Shown here: piece by piece, positions 46,193-54,572 of the stretch
Numbering within the stretch: position 1 is the first letter of the stretch
How the letters are laid out: the number at the start of each line of letters is the position of its first letter
The notes under the pieces: model-generated
Told to the model about the DNA's origin: nothing
Databases searched by the model: none
What the model saw: the letters and a program-made list of their open reading frames with translations, nothing else
Program-made: the position numbers and the translations under genes
Assembly: GCA_045128835.1 (NCBI GenBank)
Contig: JBGVRX010000017.1
Coordinates: forward strand, 165,045 to 229,044
Direction of reading: 5' to 3'
DNA from: CALVUJ01 sp045128835
GTDB taxonomy: Bacteria > Bacillota_I > Bacilli_A > RFN20 > DUOF01
Length of the DNA stretch: 64,000 bases

Positions 46193-49100
46193 ACATCTTA
46201 GATTTATTCAAAGATAAAGATATTGTTGCTTCATTTATAGAAAAGAAAGGTACTTATATCTGTGATTCTATTTTAAAAAAGTCTATTATATTATCTTCAA
46301 GTTATATCAAAGAAAAGAAAAAGTATTTGGTTGTGTGTAATAGTTTGCACACAGCCTCTTTGATGTATGAATATTTGACTAATTTGTTAGATAATAAAGA
46401 TGTATACACATATTTTTCAGATGAAACAATTAGAATAGAAGCCTTGGCAGAATCAAAGGAACTATTAGCAAATAGAATATATGCTTTAAATATGGCTTTG
46501 AAAGAAAAAACAGGAATTTTTATAACGCATACAAGTGCACTTTTAAGGTATTTACCAAAAAAAGAACAGTTTGAAAATGGTGTTAAAAGAATTGTTGTGG
46601 GACAAAGTATAAACAAAATGGAATTAGAACTTTTTTTACAAAATAATGGATATAAGAAAGTTAATAAAGTGTGTAATACTTTGGAGTATTCTTCTAGAGG
46701 TGGAGTATTAGATTTCTTCTGTATTAACTATGATAATCCGGTTAGAATAGAGTTCTTTGATGATGAAGTTGAAAGTGTTCGTTATTTTGATTTAGAAAAG
46801 CAAACAACTGTTAAGAAAGATGATCATGTTTTGATATTGCCTGCAAGTGAACTTATTTTTAATGATCTAAGTTACAGTAAAGATATGTTGCTTGAAGAGT
46901 TAAAAAAAGTAGAAGGTAAATGTAATGATGAACTATATGAAAAATTTAAAGAAAGTGTCTTAGAGGATGTTGAAAGAATTGAAACTAGCAGTTATGGAGC
47001 ATCTTTGTATAAGTACTATTCAATGATTAATGAGTGTGGTTCGTTGGTTGACTATGTAGATCCTGATGTTTGTGTATTAATAGATAAAAGTTCAATTGAT
47101 AATAACTATGATTTGTTAGTGAAAGAAACGCAAGAGTATCAAATGGAATTGTATGAAGAAGGTAAAGTTCTTCCCAATATTTCTTTATATTATGAACTTA
47201 ATGATTTGCTTGTTAAAACTAAAGATATAGTTATGCTTAATGATTTTCAGACTAAAAAGGATGAAGAGTATTTCTATTTAACTCCACTAATTAATTGTAA
47301 CGGCAGTTCTAAGATTGCATCTAGACTTATTCAAAATTATATAGACTTAAAATATAAAATATATATTTATTTGGTTAATGAACATCAAATAAATAATCTT
47401 AATATGTGGTTTGATGAATATGAGATAGATAAGTCAAAAGTAGAACTTGTTAATAAAGATTTTATTGAGGGATTCGCTCTTGATGATGAGAAAATTGTTG
47501 TTATGACTGCTAGAGAATTGTTTTTGCAAAAAATAACAACGGGAAGGTATTTTACAAAATTTAAAAGTTCGCAAGCTATAAGTGGATATGAAGACTTAAC
47601 TGTTGGAGATTATCTGGTTCATGAAAACTATGGAATAGGAAGATATAAGGGACTAGAAACAATTAAGACAGGTAAAATAAATCGTGATTATTTACATATT
47701 GAATACAAGAATAATGAAGTTTTATATGTTCCATTAGAGCAATTTTCTTTAGTTAGAAAATATGCGACAAGGGATGGTAAGGCTCCAACTCTTAATAAAT
47801 TAGGAAGTGGAGATTGGGAAAAGACAAAAGAAAGAATTAAATCAAAAGTAAAAGATATTGCGGTAGATTTAATTAAATTGTATGAAGAGAGAACTAAGAA
47901 AATAGGATATTCTTTTTCTAAAGATGATGAACTTCAAGAAATGTTTGAAAATGATTTTCCTTATGTTCACACTAAAGATCAAGTAGATGCTATAAAGAAA
48001 ATAAAAAAAGAAATGGAGAAGAGCATTCCTATGGATATGCTTCTTTGTGGTGATGTTGGTTTTGGTAAAACAGAGGTTGCTTTTATTGCGGCGTTTAAAG
48101 CTATAAAGGATGCAAAGCAAGTTGCGCTTTTGTGCCCTACAACTTTACTTTCAAGTCAGCATTTTTCTAGTGCGATAGATAGATTTAAAAACTTTAATGT
48201 TCGTGTTGAATTATTAAATAGATTTAAAACTGAAAAGGAACAAGAGAAAATTATAAGTGATTTAAAAGAAGGTAAGATAGATATGCTAATAGGAACGCAT
48301 AGAATTTTATCTAGTGACATTAGATTTAAGGATTTGGGATTATTAATTGTGGATGAAGAGCAACGTTTTGGGGTTGAGCATAAAGAGAAAATTAAAGAGT
48401 TTAAAAATTCGATAGATGTTTTAACTTTAAGTGCGACACCTATTCCTAGAACAATGCAAATGTCTTTGATTGGTATTAGAAGTTTGTGCCAATTGCAAAC
48501 ACCTCCGGAAAAGAGAATGCCAATTCAAACTTATGTTATGGAGAAAAATCCTAAAGTTATAAAAGAAATTATTGAAAGAGAACTAGGTAGAAATGGACAA
48601 GTCTTTTATTTGTATAATAAGACAAGTAATATTGCTAGTGTTGCTTACCAAATAGAAAATACCATTAAAGGCGCGCATGTTGGAATAATACATGGAAAAA
48701 TGGATAAGGAAGCAATTGAAGAAGTTACTTATGATTTTTATAATAATAAATTAAATGTTTTAGTGTGCACAACAATTATTGAAACGGGAATTGATATTCC
48801 TAACGCCAATACTATAATTATTGAAAATGCAGATCACTTTGGTTTGTCTCAACTTTACCAAATAAAAGGAAGAGTAGGAAGAAGCGATAAGTTGGCTTAT
48901 GCGTATTTGCTTTTTGCTCCAAATAAGCAAGTTAGTGAAGTTGCTACTAATAGACTTAGAGCAATAAAAGAGTTCACTGAATTAGGAAGTGGATACAAGA
49001 TTGCGTTAAGAGATTTATCAATAAGAGGAGCGGGAGATTTGCTTGGTGCAAACCAATCTGGCTTTATTGAAAATATTGGAATTGATTTATATATGGATTT

Positions 49101-49593
49101 ATTGAAAGAAGCAATAGAGGAAGAAAAAGGAATAATTCATGAAAAGGAAAAAGAGATAAATAATAATATTCAAATTGATGGATATATTCCTTCAACTTAT
49201 GCTGGAGTAGATGGTAATAAGATTGAATTATATAAGAAATTGGATTCTGTTAAGACTCTTGAACAATTAGATGAACTAGAAAATCAAATTAAGGATATTT
49301 ATGGTAAAATGCCTGCGAATGTAGTTTTGCTTATAGAGAAAAAAAGAATGGATGTTTTATCATCTACGAATAAAGTGGAAAAGGTTAAAGATGATAGAGA
49401 ATTTATTGATGTTTATTTGTCTAAAGAGATGTCTAATAAAGATGGAATTGGTATTAAGCTATTTGAATTAGCCAATAGACTTGATTATAAGAATATTACT
49501 TTAAACTTTAGAAAAGATAATATTAAAATCAGAGTTAAGAAAATAAATAATGAATGGATTTATTATATTAATGAAATTCTTTCTAAAATATAG
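46189..49593 (+). CDS. mfd: Transcription-repair coupling factor Mfd
   Basis: 1134 residues. The N-terminal UvrB-like module is followed by the RNA-polymerase-interacting domain (VGDYLVHENYGIGRYKGLE) and a RecG-like translocase with Walker A GDVGFGKTE near 620-628, DEEQRFGV near 721 and GRVGRSDKLAYAYLL. It releases stalled RNA polymerase and recruits UvrA. It is coupled to pth by an ATGA overlap. In Bacillus the next gene would be spoVT; here the reversed rsmI faces it instead. Confidence 0.98.
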   Translation: MNILDLFKDKDIVASFIEKKGTYICDSILKKSIILSSSYIKEKKKYLVVCNSLHTASLMYEYLTNLLDNKDVYTYFSDETIRIEALAESKELLANRIYALNMALKEKTGIFITHTSALLRYLPKKEQFENGVKRIVVGQSINKMELELFLQNNGYKKVNKVCNTLEYSSRGGVLDFFCINYDNPVRIEFFDDEVESVRYFDLEKQTTVKKDDHVLILPASELIFNDLSYSKDMLLEELKKVEGKCNDELYEKFKESVLEDVERIETSSYGASLYKYYSMINECGSLVDYVDPDVCVLIDKSSIDNNYDLLVKETQEYQMELYEEGKVLPNISLYYELNDLLVKTKDIVMLNDFQTKKDEEYFYLTPLINCNGSSKIASRLIQNYIDLKYKIYIYLVNEHQINNLNMWFDEYEIDKSKVELVNKDFIEGFALDDEKIVVMTARELFLQKITTGRYFTKFKSSQAISGYEDLTVGDYLVHENYGIGRYKGLETIKTGKINRDYLHIEYKNNEVLYVPLEQFSLVRKYATRDGKAPTLNKLGSGDWEKTKERIKSKVKDIAVDLIKLYEERTKKIGYSFSKDDELQEMFENDFPYVHTKDQVDAIKKIKKEMEKSIPMDMLLCGDVGFGKTEVAFIAAFKAIKDAKQVALLCPTTLLSSQHFSSAIDRFKNFNVRVELLNRFKTEKEQEKIISDLKEGKIDMLIGTHRILSSDIRFKDLGLLIVDEEQRFGVEHKEKIKEFKNSIDVLTLSATPIPRTMQMSLIGIRSLCQLQTPPEKRMPIQTYVMEKNPKVIKEIIERELGRNGQVFYLYNKTSNIASVAYQIENTIKGAHVGIIHGKMDKEAIEEVTYDFYNNKLNVLVCTTIIETGIDIPNANTIIIENADHFGLSQLYQIKGRVGRSDKLAYAYLLFAPNKQVSEVATNRLRAIKEFTELGSGYKIALRDLSIRGAGDLLGANQSGFIENIGIDLYMDLLKEAIEEEKGIIHEKEKEINNNIQIDGYIPSTYAGVDGNKIELYKKLDSVKTLEQLDELENQIKDIYGKMPANVVLLIEKKRMDVLSSTNKVEKVKDDREFIDVYLSKEMSNKDGIGIKLFELANRLDYKNITLNFRKDNIKIRVKKINNEWIYYINEILSKI

Positions 49594-49600
49594 AAAATAA

Positions 49601-49630
49601 AAACAAGTAGAGTTTAATTTCTACTTGTTT
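49601..49630. terminator. Bidirectional terminator between mfd and rsmI
   Basis: 11-bp perfect stem AAACAAGTAGA/TCTACTTGTTT with an eight-base loop between converging genes. T runs lie on both outgoing strands. The right arm overlaps the rsmI stop region. Confidence 0.85.
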
Positions 49631-50466
49631 TTTATATATAAATCGTAAACGTAATTCTTTTTTAAGTTATATGTTGATGCGACTATTTCTATCGCACTTT
49701 TGCTTCTTTCTCCTTGTTGGATTAATTTTTCTAGTTCTTTTAGTATGAATTCATCATCGATTGTTTGTTCTTGTTTATTTCCTTCGACTACGATAACAAA
49801 TTCTCCTTTTGTGAATTCATCAATGCTGTCTATTACTTCAGTAATTAATCCTCTAGAATATTCTTCAAACTTTTTTGTTAATTCTCTAGCTAATGTTATG
49901 TTTCTGTTTCCAAGAACTTCTAGGAAATCTTTTAATGTGTCTTCAATTCTATGAACCGATTCATAAAATATTAAAGTTTCTTTCTTGTCTTTTAAATTAG
50001 TTAATTGTTTTTTTCTTGCACTGCTTTTTGGATCTAGGAATCCTATGAAAGTAAATGATGATAAATCCATGTTAGAGGAAACTAAGGCATTTAAAAAGGC
50101 GCATGGTCCAGAGATTGTTGTTACATTGAAATTGTTTTTTAAAACTTCATCAACAAGAATAGAACCTGGATCTGATATTAATGGGTAACCGGCATCGCTT
50201 ACTAGGGCGACATCATTTCCTTCTTTTAATACAGAAATTATTTTATCGCACATAGCTCGTTCGTTATGCTCATGATAACTTAACAAAGGTGTTGCTATGT
50301 CATAGTGTGAAGTTAATACTTTTGTATTTCTTGTGTCTTCACAAGCGATAAGTTTTACACTTTTTAAGATATTTATACTTCTGTAAGTCATTTCTTCTAG
50401 GTTGCCAATTGGTGTAGCTACTAGATATAATGTTGACTTGTTATTTGTGAATGTTTGTTGTTTCAT
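49621..50466 (-). CDS. rsmI: 16S rRNA (cytidine-1402-2'-O)-methyltransferase RsmI
   Basis: 281 residues, tetrapyrrole-methylase fold. LYLVATPIGNLEEMTYR, ACEDTRNTKVL, VSDAGYPLISDPG and TISGPCAFLNALVSS are the family blocks. It completes the double modification of C1402 in the 30S P site. It is last in the spoVT-to-rsmI transcription unit, following ricT by two bases. Confidence 0.97.
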   Translation of the reverse strand: MKQQTFTNNKSTLYLVATPIGNLEEMTYRSINILKSVKLIACEDTRNTKVLTSHYDIATPLLSYHEHNERAMCDKIISVLKEGNDVALVSDAGYPLISDPGSILVDEVLKNNFNVTTISGPCAFLNALVSSNMDLSSFTFIGFLDPKSSARKKQLTNLKDKKETLIFYESVHRIEDTLKDFLEVLGNRNITLARELTKKFEEYSRGLITEVIDSIDEFTKGEFVIVVEGNKQEQTIDDEFILKELEKLIQQGERSKSAIEIVASTYNLKKNYVYDLYIKNK

Positions 50467-50468
50467 AA

Positions 50469-51299
50469 TTATTTGTTACCATTTCTTGTTATTTTCTTTA
50501 GTTCATCTATTGTTACATTTACAATTAGTTCTTTATCGTCACTTTCTATTCTTGCAACTTGAGATAAAAGGTTAATAGAAGATACTTTGCAGTGTTTTCC
50601 TTGATAGTTGAATTTTAATCCTATTTTTGGAACGCCTTCTTTTAATTTTGAGTATTCGTTATCTTCATATTTTAAGCAGCAAAGAAGTTTGTTACATTGT
50701 CCTGATAACTTTTGTGTGTTCAACGCTAAGTATTGGTTTTTAGCCATGTTTATACTTATACCTTCAAATTCATTTAAGAAAGAAGCACAGCATAAAGGTA
50801 AACCACAAATTCCAATACCTCCGACATTCTTAGAACGATCTCTTGCTCCGATTTGTTTAAGCTCGATTCTACATTTTAGATTTGTTGATAATTCTTTTAA
50901 CAATTCGCGGAAATCTACGCGTTCTTCTGATACGTAGCAGTACAAAATTTTGTTTTTGTCTAAAGTGTACATAGCACTTACTAATTTCATGTCTAACTTT
51001 AATTTTAAAACACCTTGATTGAAGAAATTACATGCTGATAGGACATCTTTTTTATTTTCTTCATAGTTTTTTAAGTCTTCTTTTGTTGCTTTTCTTATTA
51101 TTGTTAAAGAATTGTCGCTGTATGAAGTGTTGCTTTCTTTAATTAGATTTCCACATACAGTTCCTAGTTCAATACCTAGTTGTGTTTCTACGACTGCTTT
51201 ATCATTGTTTTTTAGAGTGTTGTCTAAAGTGTAGTAGTGGCGTTTTCCTTTGCTAGAATCATAAGCGACTTCTACAAAAAATCCTTCATTGTTACTCAT
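50469..51299 (-). CDS. ricT: RicT/YaaT, PSP1-domain regulator of RNase Y
   Basis: 276 residues. The Cys-rich heart GIGICGLPLCCASFLNEFEGIS followed by LSGQCNKLLCCLKYE is the PSP1/RicT signature; in Bacillus these cysteines carry Fe-S clusters. RicT with RicA and RicF directs RNase Y cleavage and promotes competence, biofilm and Spo0A phosphorylation. ricA and ricF are not in the window. It lies between holB and rsmI, as in Bacillus (yabA missing). Confidence 0.94.
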   Translation of the reverse strand: MSNNEGFFVEVAYDSSKGKRHYYTLDNTLKNNDKAVVETQLGIELGTVCGNLIKESNTSYSDNSLTIIRKATKEDLKNYEENKKDVLSACNFFNQGVLKLKLDMKLVSAMYTLDKNKILYCYVSEERVDFRELLKELSTNLKCRIELKQIGARDRSKNVGGIGICGLPLCCASFLNEFEGISINMAKNQYLALNTQKLSGQCNKLLCCLKYEDNEYSKLKEGVPKIGLKFNYQGKHCKVSSINLLSQVARIESDDKELIVNVTIDELKKITRNGNK

Positions 51300-51302
51300 A
51301 AA

Positions 51303-52265
51303 TTATCTCCTTTCTATTTTTATTACTAGGCTGTCTAGTAATAATTTTATGTTAGCATTTAACATCGCATTTCCTTTAAAAAGCATGATTGTGTTCAATT
51401 TTTCTTGGATGTTTGTTATTTTGCTTGATAAAGATTCTATTAATTCATCATGTTCTTTATATATTAGTTCACCATCGTTTTTGTAATTCATAATATCTAG
51501 GAAACTTAATTCTAATAGTTCTAAAAACATAAGGAAATCATTTTTATCCTTTACTATTTCGTTTATTTCTAGTTGTGTAAAGTATAAAAGGTCGTCTTCT
51601 TCGTTCATTTGTTCTAGAAATTCTATTAAGACATCTTTTATTGATAGGTATGAAGAGTTTTCATATGTATCAATTATTGTATCAACGCTTCCTTGGAAAC
51701 TAGATAGAATAAGTGCATCCTCTAGAGGAATATTTTTCTTTGTTGCTTCTACTACTAATTGATGTTTTGATGCTTTTTTAAGTCTTATATTCATGCATCT
51801 TGAAATGATTGTGGATAAAACATTGTTAATGTTTGTTGTTGTTATAATTGCATAAATATCTTTATTAGGTTCTTCAAGAAACTTTAGTAAAGAGTTTACT
51901 GCTTCTGTTGTAGCGTTTTCTATTTTGTTTATAATATAAATTTTGCTACCGTTGCTTTCTAGAGCGGACATTGAAAATCTTTCTTGAATGTCTTCAATTT
52001 GTCCTTTTTTTATTGTGTGGTCACTTCCATCAACAATAATTAAATCTGTATAACTTTCGTTTTCTATTCTTAAGCAATCTAAGCATTCATCACATGGTTC
52101 TATGTTTTCGCAAACAATTGATTTGGCGATATATTTAGATATTTCTAGAAGTGGGGTATCTTTATAACCGTTTAGTAGTATAGCTTGTGGAAATCTATCG
52201 TTTTTTTTGCAATTGATTAAAGTAGAGTAGGCTACTTTTTGGTATTCTTTAAAATATTCCTTCAT
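51303..52265 (-). CDS. holB: DNA polymerase III delta' subunit
   Basis: 320 residues. Clamp-loader subunit with a zinc module (CENIEPCDECLDCLR, four Cys), a sensor-like TTTNINNVLSTIISRC region and a degenerate P-loop (GYKDTPLLE), as expected for delta', which does not hydrolyse ATP. It overlaps tmk by 17 bases. The small yaaQ and yaaR genes found between tmk and holB in Bacillus are absent. Confidence 0.93.
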   Translation of the reverse strand: MKEYFKEYQKVAYSTLINCKKNDRFPQAILLNGYKDTPLLEISKYIAKSIVCENIEPCDECLDCLRIENESYTDLIIVDGSDHTIKKGQIEDIQERFSMSALESNGSKIYIINKIENATTEAVNSLLKFLEEPNKDIYAIITTTNINNVLSTIISRCMNIRLKKASKHQLVVEATKKNIPLEDALILSSFQGSVDTIIDTYENSSYLSIKDVLIEFLEQMNEEDDLLYFTQLEINEIVKDKNDFLMFLELLELSFLDIMNYKNDGELIYKEHDELIESLSSKITNIQEKLNTIMLFKGNAMLNANIKLLLDSLVIKIERR

Positions 52266-52893
52266 TGCTTCTTCCTCTTAAAAAGACGTCGATTGCTTCG
52301 TAGATTTCTTTTGCTAATTTTTCTAAAGGTTGGTCACCATTTATTTTAACTACACGATCGTTAAATAATTTATTTATTATATTGTATCCTTCGCGTACTC
52401 GATTGTAAAAATCTAATGATTCTAAATCTACTTTTGTTCCAGCTTTTTTTGCTTTTTTTAATCTTGCTAAACATTTTTCAGGAGCAATATCAATGTAGAT
52501 TGTTAAATCTGGCATATGGTCTTTTACTACTAAACTGTTTATTGCCATTACTTGGTCTAAGCCTAAATTTCTTGCGATTCCTTGATAAACATAGGAACTG
52601 TCTACAAATCTATCTGATATAACAACTTTTCCTTCGTTTAAGTTAGGGATTATAAAGTCGTGTAAATGTTGGCTTCTGCAAGCTGCGTATAATAATGTTT
52701 CTGTAATATAATCCATGTTTTTTGTTTCTTTGTCTACTAATATATCTCTTACTCTAGCAGCTATTGTACTACCGCCAGGTTCTTTTGTACTAACAACATC
52801 AATTCCGTCATGTTTTAATTGTTGTGTAACTAAATTAATGATAGATGTTTTTCCACATCCATCTAATCCTTCAATTGAAATAAATGTTCCCAT
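52249..52893 (-). CDS. tmk: Thymidylate kinase
   Basis: 214 residues. P-loop EGLDGCGKTS near the N-terminus, the DRFVDSSYVYQG substrate motif and a LID with LARLKKAKKAGT. It makes dTDP from dTMP. The longest frame starts four codons earlier with GTG overlapping the GAGGTG site; the ATG at 52893 gives the normal N-terminus MGTFISIEG. It has its own extended -10 promoter after the divIC terminator. Confidence 0.96.
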   Translation of the reverse strand: MGTFISIEGLDGCGKTSIINLVTQQLKHDGIDVVSTKEPGGSTIAARVRDILVDKETKNMDYITETLLYAACRSQHLHDFIIPNLNEGKVVISDRFVDSSYVYQGIARNLGLDQVMAINSLVVKDHMPDLTIYIDIAPEKCLARLKKAKKAGTKVDLESLDFYNRVREGYNIINKLFNDRVVKINGDQPLEKLAKEIYEAIDVFLRGRSNEGIF

Positions 52894-52915
52894 AACTAAT
52901 AACACCTCATTTTTT

Positions 52916-52924
52916 ATTATAACA
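52916..52924 (-). promoter_or_regulatory. Extended -10 promoter of tmk-holB-ricT-rsmI
   Basis: Minus-strand TGTTATAAT (TGN plus a perfect -10) 23 bases before tmk, after the divIC terminator. No clear -35. Confidence 0.6.
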
Positions 52925-52963
52925 CAGTTATTTTACATTAGTTTAAAATTTTTTTAAAATAAA

Positions 52964-52983
52964 AGGACTATTTTAATAGTCCT
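52964..52983 (-). terminator. Terminator after divIC
   Basis: 8-bp perfect stem AGGACTAT/ATAGTCCT with a four-base loop, then TTTTATTTT on the minus strand. It separates the sporulation/division genes from tmk. Confidence 0.85.
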
Positions 52984-52985
52984 GA

Positions 52986-53282
52986 TTAGTTAATTGGTAT
53001 TATTGTGTTATTGTTTGATGAATATTGATATTTATCTTTTACATAAATTGAAAAGTAATCTTTATCTTTTAATTTTTCATTTATTATTTCTAATTGATCA
53101 TTTTCTTGTTTTAAATCTTCTAATTGTTGTTCTAATTGGTTGTTTTCTTTCTTTGCTGTAGCGAAATCAACGATTTTTTTTGCTGAATAACAAACAGCGA
53201 AAATACTAACAATTAAAATTACATATGAAAGGCTTCTATTGAATATTTTTTTGAAACTTTTTTCTCTTTTTGTTCTTTCCAT
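52986..53282 (-). CDS. divIC: Cell-division protein DivIC (FtsB family)
   Basis: 98 residues. A basic cytoplasmic N-terminus (about 1-15) is followed by one membrane helix (about 16-36) and a Leu/Glu-rich coiled coil (about 42-72) with ENDQLEIINEKLKD. It ends with a short YVKDKYQYSS segment, as in DivIC. It is a divisome scaffold that binds FtsL and DivIB. AGGTGG precedes the ATG, which lies 47 bases inside yabQ. yabP-yabQ-divIC is the Bacillus order. Confidence 0.9.
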   Translation of the reverse strand: MERTKREKSFKKIFNRSLSYVILIVSIFAVCYSAKKIVDFATAKKENNQLEQQLEDLKQENDQLEIINEKLKDKDYFSIYVKDKYQYSSNNNTIIPIN

Positions 53283-53619
53283 GTGGTATCCACCTCTTGC
53301 TTTTTTTAATTATAACATTTATTTTTTTTAAAATGAATTCATAGAATAATAAAATTTTTGGAGCGTAAAATTTTTGATGTATATAAAATCCAATAATTAA
53401 ACCAAGAAAGAGGTATATATTGAATATTCCATTATTCAGTTTAAATAACATGAAGTAATAGAGTAAAAAATTAAAACTGAAAAAGGGGAGTTCAAAGAAA
53501 AATCTTATAATGTTGTGTTTATAAAAAACTCTATTTAAAAATTGCCAAGAGGAAAGAAGGTACATTCCAAATATTACACTCATGGAAAGTACTTGGAATT
53601 GTACCTCTAGTTGCATCAT
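53236..53619 (-). CDS. yabQ: Spore-cortex membrane protein YabQ
   Basis: 127 residues with about four hydrophobic segments and a strongly basic C-terminal tail (GKNKKRKKFQK). It is shorter than the Bacillus protein of about 210 residues. The pattern FNGI-NIYLFLGLIIGFYIHQKFY in the third and fourth segments resembles YabQ, which is needed for cortex synthesis in Bacillus. Identification rests mainly on topology and position between yabP and divIC. The start codon overlaps the yabP stop in ATGATG. Confidence 0.8.
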   Translation of the reverse strand: MMQLEVQFQVLSMSVIFGMYLLSSWQFLNRVFYKHNIIRFFFELPFFSFNFLLYYFMLFKLNNGIFNIYLFLGLIIGFYIHQKFYAPKILLFYEFILKKINVIIKKSKRWIPHGKNKKRKKFQKNIQ

Positions 53620-53912
53620 TTAAGTAATTTTTTGAAGATGTTTCCTTTGTTTTCTTTTCCTTTTTGACTGTTTACATAAGATAATGAATCTATTTGTCCT
53701 TTTATTGTTAGTTCGTTATTTTCGTTATCCATTTTATCTAATGTTAAATTACTTCCTTTTATGTGCAAGAAGCCTAAATTTGTGTGAATCAAAAATTCTT
53801 CACTGTCAAAACTATCAATGTTTTTAACTCCTGTTACTAGTAGTTCTTTTCTGTTAGTTAGAGATAAGTCGTGTTTAAGATTGTTGTTAATGTTAATAAC
53901 TTGGTTATCCAT
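53616..53912 (-). CDS. yabP: Sporulation protein YabP
   Basis: 98 residues, the usual YabP/YqfC length. Family pattern: LTNRKELLVTGVKNIDSFDSEEFLIHTNLGFLHIKGSNL, then ELTIKGQIDSLSYV and a GNIFKKLLK tail. In Bacillus YabP is made in the mother cell and is needed for cortex. It lies directly before yabQ with a four-base overlap and 39 bases after spoVT. The intervening spoVB, yabN and yabO genes of Bacillus are missing. Confidence 0.92.
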   Translation of the reverse strand: MDNQVININNNLKHDLSLTNRKELLVTGVKNIDSFDSEEFLIHTNLGFLHIKGSNLTLDKMDNENNELTIKGQIDSLSYVNSQKGKENKGNIFKKLLK

Positions 53913-53951
53913 TTTTTCACCCCTATTTAAAAATATGAGGGATAAATAAAA

Positions 53952-54434
53952 TTATTCCTCTTTTAAGATTTTTATTAGGTAATCTAGGATAAGGTTTATT
54001 ACAGATGAATCTGTAGAGGTTGATGGTTTTTCTTCTTTTATTATTAGGTATTTGTTGTTGGTAATATTGCAAATTATAAAGTTGTTTTCGTTGTGTTTGT
54101 AGCGCATTAACAGTTTGCTTGAATATTGACTTATATCTATTTCTTTTAGGGATTCTGTTATTTTGTCTAACTCTTTTCCATATGCTATTAAGGGAATATT
54201 ATTTTCTATTATTGCTATTGAATTATGGAATCTCAAATTGTAAATTTGAAAAAGTTTATAAATTTCATCATCTAAGCCTTTTAGCGGGGAAGGTTTTTTG
54301 ATAACTATTTCATTATCATTTAAATAAAATTCAATTTGATCGCCTTCTTCGATTTTAAAGTTGTTTCTTATTTCTTTTGGGATAACTATTCTTCCAAGAT
54401 CATCTAGTTTTCTTGTAACGCCAGTTTTTTTCAT
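53952..54434 (-). CDS. spoVT: SpoVT-like AbrB-family transcription regulator
   Basis: 160 residues. An N-terminal swapped-hairpin AbrB domain (1-50: MKKTGVTRKLDDLGRIVIPKEIR) is followed by a GAF-like C-terminal domain of about 105 residues, which distinguishes SpoVT from plain AbrB. The C-terminal part is about 18 residues shorter than in Bacillus. SpoVT tunes forespore genes under sigma-G. It heads spoVT-yabP-yabQ-divIC. A CATACTA element 56 bases upstream resembles a sigma-G -10. Confidence 0.9.
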   Translation of the reverse strand: MKKTGVTRKLDDLGRIVIPKEIRNNFKIEEGDQIEFYLNDNEIVIKKPSPLKGLDDEIYKLFQIYNLRFHNSIAIIENNIPLIAYGKELDKITESLKEIDISQYSSKLLMRYKHNENNFIICNITNNKYLIIKEEKPSTSTDSSVINLILDYLIKILKEE

Positions 54435-54489
54435 GAATATCGCCTCGATATTATTATTTCAAAAAAGTGAAATTTAAAACATTAAATTT

Positions 54490-54496
54490 TAGTATG
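54490..54496 (-). promoter_or_regulatory. Possible sigma-F/G-type -10 element upstream of spoVT
   Basis: Minus-strand CATACTA matches the -10 consensus of forespore sigma factors, about 56 bases before spoVT. The -35 position is only AT-rich, so support is partial. spoVT is sigma-G-dependent in Bacillus. Confidence 0.4.
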
Positions 54497-54519
54497 GCTA
54501 TTAAGGGGATAAATAAAAA

Positions 54520-54548
54520 TTGAAAAAAGTTTTATTATGTGTTAAGAT
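54520..54548 (+). promoter_or_regulatory. Promoter of the alpha/beta hydrolase gene
   Basis: TTGAAA (54520-54525), 17-base spacer, TAAGAT (54543-54548) preceded by TGT, an extended -10. It overlaps the divergent spoVT control region. Confidence 0.7.
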
Positions 54549-54572
54549 AAGCATGCGAGTGAGGTGTAGTTT

